Assembly (NCBI GenBank): GCA_947471745.1
Contig: CANJKZ010000084.1
Span: forward strand, 852,501-916,500
Source of the DNA: Closterium sp. Naga37s-1
Taxonomy: Eukaryota > Streptophyta > Zygnematophyceae > Desmidiales > Closteriaceae
Length of the DNA stretch: 64,000 bases
Reading direction: 5' to 3'
Below, one piece after another: positions 61,376 to 64,000 of the stretch. The number at the start of each line of letters is the position of its first letter. The first letter of the stretch is position 1. The position numbers and the translations under genes were made by a program. Under the pieces are notes generated by a model. That model saw only the letters and a list, made by a program, of their open reading frames with translations, was not told where the DNA came from and did not search any database.

Positions 61376-64000
61376 CTCTTGACCCCACCTCCCTCACTGT
61401 TGACCTCCTCGAGCAGCATCTCCTCGCAGCTGAGACTAGTGCAGTTGCTGTAGGTGCTGCTCGTGGCACTCCGCGCCCGCCCTTCTTTGAGGGGTGCTCC
61501 CCCTCCCCCCTTGCCCCCTCCTACGCCTCTGCTGCTGCTGAAGACGTCTCTATTGCTGAGGACGTCGGGGCTGCTTCTGCAAGTGCAAAGTGCCGCAGCA
61601 GCAAGGGCAAGGGTGGCAAGGGTAGTGGAGGTGGCAATGGCGGTGGTGGAGGTGGCAGCGGGAGTAGTGGTGGGGGCAGCAGTGGAGGTGGTGGCGGCGG
61701 CGGGACTGGTCGAGGGAGTGGGGGCTCTGGTGGCGGCGGTGGAGGCAGCGGTGGGAGTGGCGACAGTGGCGGCAGTGGGACTGGTGGTGGTGGGACTGGC
61801 GCTCGGCGTGTTGGTTCTGGAGGTGGCCAGCGGCAGCAGCAGCAGCGTCGGAGCGAGACCCAGTCGCCCCAGCAGCTTCGTGAGTGGTTTTTGCGTGGGG
61901 CGTCTGGGGGTAGTTGCCCGTATGTCATTCGCACAGTTGACTGTGCTAGTCAGACTTGTGGGCGGCTTCACACTCAGCACCGCTGCTTCTCCCGCCTCGA
62001 CGACGCTTGGCGTGCTGAGTTTGGTGACAACGTCGAGCTCCTTCGCTGGGAAGATCTGCTTAGGTCTAGGATTGCTATCTTTGACCTAGACTTTGATGCT
62101 ATTCTTTCTGCTATGTATGCTTTGTCTGTTAGTGCTGAGGGTGACTGTTACCGGTGTGTGCCACCTGACCCAGGTATAGCTGCTGCTGCTCTAGGTGCTA
62201 GTGAGTCCGGTACTCTCCCTGGTACTGCGAATGCTCAGGCCTTGCACACCTTCACGTTGGACTCAGGCGCCTCGCGCTGTTTCTTTCGTGACAGCACCAC
62301 TCTCACTCCTCTCTCTACACATGTCCCGGTCCGACTAGCTGACCCCTCTGGGGGCCCGGTCGTGGCCCGTTCCTCCACTGTCCTCCCGTGTCCGGCGGTT
62401 CCGTCCGGCTCACTGTCAGGTGTTCACCTCCCCTCATTCTCTGCGAACTTGGTGAGTACCGCTGCCCTCCAGGATGCGATGGTCACTACCACCACACCTG
62501 GGGGTCAGCGTGTGACGATCTGCACGTGCACACGGACGGGGCGTCACCTGGCCATGTTCACTTGTCGGCCAGGTTCGAGTCTGTACACACTCGCTACCGA
62601 GCCTCCTCAAGTAGCTGCGTCTTCTCAGGTGTCCGCGTCAGGTCAGGTAGCCGCCTCTTGCTCGTGTCGCCTCCTGTCGCACCAGACTCTTCTGTGGCAC
62701 CACCGCCTGGGTCACCCCTCCCTGCCATGCCTTCGTAGCATGCACTCTCGTCTTCTTGTCTCTGGTCTTCCCAGGTCCATGCCTCCCCTGCCGCCCTTGC
62801 CTGCACCGCCCTGCCTTCCTTGCGTCAAGGGGCGGCAGCGCGCCGCTCCTCACTCCTCCTCGTTCCCCCTGACGACTGCTCCCCTGTAGACTCTCCACAT
62901 GGACGTGTGGGGCCCAGCCCGCGTCAGTGGACAGAGCCGTGAGCGCTACTTTCTGCTGGTCGTTGACGATTACACGCGGTACACCACGGTCTTCCCCTTG
63001 CGCACCAAGGGTCAGGTCGTTGATGTCTTGATCCCTTGGATCCGCACAGTCCGTCTCCAGCTCCGCGAGCGGTTCGGCCAGGACCTTCCTGTCCTGCGTT
63101 TGCACTCTAACAGAGGTGGTGAGTTCTCCTCCGACCTCTTGCGGGACTTTTGTCGTGGGGAGGGCATTCTCCAGTCGTTCACGCTTCCAGACTCCCCTCA
63201 GCAAAATGGGATTGCTGAGCGCTGCATTGGCTTAGTCATGGAGGTCGCTCGTACCTCCATGATCCATGCGGCTGCTCCCCATTTTCTGTGGCCGTTTGCG
63301 GTCCGGTACGCTGCGCATCAGCTCAACCTCTGGCCCCGTGTCTCCTTGCCGGTGACCTCGCCCACACTGCGTTGGACGGGGGAGGTTGGCAATGCGTCGA
63401 TGTTCCAGGTTTGGGGATCTCATGCCTTTGTTCGCCAAACTTCCGCGGACAAGCTCTCCCACCGTGCTATCCCCTGCGTCTTCCTTGGCTTTGTCCATGA
63501 CGCGCCTGGTTGGCAGTTTTACCACCCCACCTCGCGCCGTGTCTTCCCTTCTCAAGACGTCACCTTTAACGAGTCGGTACCCTTTTACTGTCTCTTCCCC
63601 TACCGCTCTGCCATTCCCCCACCCCCGCCGCTTTTCCTTGCTCCCAGTCCCCCTCTCGTAGACCCCCTCCCACCTCAGGGTCCTTCTCCCTCAGGTGTGT
63701 CTCAGGTAGACCCTCTCCCTCGTCCTGCGCCTGTTGAGGTAGCTGTCGGCTCAGGTGCTGCTCGAGGTGCTGCGTCTGGGGGTGCTGCGTCTGGGGGTGC
63801 GGAGCCGGGGGGTGCGGAGTCTAAGGGTGCTGGGTCTGAGGGTGCTGAGCCTGGGGTTGAGGAGCCTAGGGGTGCTGGGCCTGTGGGTGTGGAGCCTCAG
63901 GGTGCTGAGCCTAGGGGTGCTGAGTTGGAGCGTGCGGAGTCTGGGGGTGCTGAGCCTCGGGGTGCTGCTTCGTGTGGAGGTCCTGCTGGTGCTTCACCGT

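Larger units (their letters stand above)
59007..64000 (+). mobile_element. Copia-E: Ty1/copia element, broken, cut by the window end
   Basis: Left LTR 59007-59138, clearly of the Copia-B LTR family (shared TCAGAACATTATAGCTT and GGGGTACAACCCAATTAGGG). Primer site TGGTTTCAGAGC, hairpin 59152-59168, leader minisatellite, gag from 59978 (MASLWFLAFDHEG), Gly-rich stretch, widened CCHC near 61917, protease LDSGASRCFF near 62261, integrase about 62690-63480, Ala/Gly repeat hinge from 63750 to the edge. A solo LTR lies in gag. Broken by several changes. Confidence 0.88.

Overview
The window is eukaryotic nuclear DNA, most likely from a green-lineage organism and plausibly a streptophyte alga. That is inference from three things: a MetAP2 gene that reads like plant MetAP2, many GT-AG introns, and several Ty1/copia elements primed by initiator-Met-tRNA-like sites. 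No bacterial, plastid, rRNA or tRNA signal was seen. Only about the first 7.5 kb is clearly host genic DNA; most of the rest is transposons, many nested in one another.
1-7.6 kb: the 3' part (C-terminal 301 codons plus alternative upstream exons) of a methionine aminopeptidase 2 gene on the + strand. Its introns carry decayed copies ('echoes') of almost every neighbouring exon boundary. Two splice junctions have become units of minisatellites. A short hAT-like element with a BED-finger exon sits in the last intron.
8.2-21.0 kb: a broken Ty1/copia element on the - strand (Copia-A). Its left LTR was entered by a pogo-like DNA transposon composite holding one truncated and one complete transposase gene. 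The complete copy was in turn entered by a small non-autonomous LTR element (TRIM-1). Target duplications fix the order at each level.
21.0-27.1 kb: a - strand gene of unknown function split by TRIM-2, a Plavaka-like transposase on the + strand, and an orphan signal-peptide exon.
27.1-43.4 kb: an old, incomplete copia element (Copia-F) whose long LTR received Copia-B (- strand) and Copia-C (+ strand).
43.4-49.6 kb: unassigned DNA with TRIM-3, then a gene region with a Ulp1-type (C48) protease motif, a coiled coil and an AP2 DNA-binding domain.
49.7-57.6 kb: Copia-D, a young element that looks whole, with one 1959-codon gag-pol frame. 57.6-59.0 kb: diverged tandem repeats and a coiled-coil exon. 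59.0-64.0 kb: Copia-E, broken, containing a solo LTR and cut by the window end.
The short-LTR copia elements and TRIMs share features: a similar 3' polypurine end, a GC-rich minisatellite private to each element in the leader, and in most copies a GGGCCCACC box after the primer site. Copia-D is therefore a natural candidate for the element that mobilised the coding-free ones.
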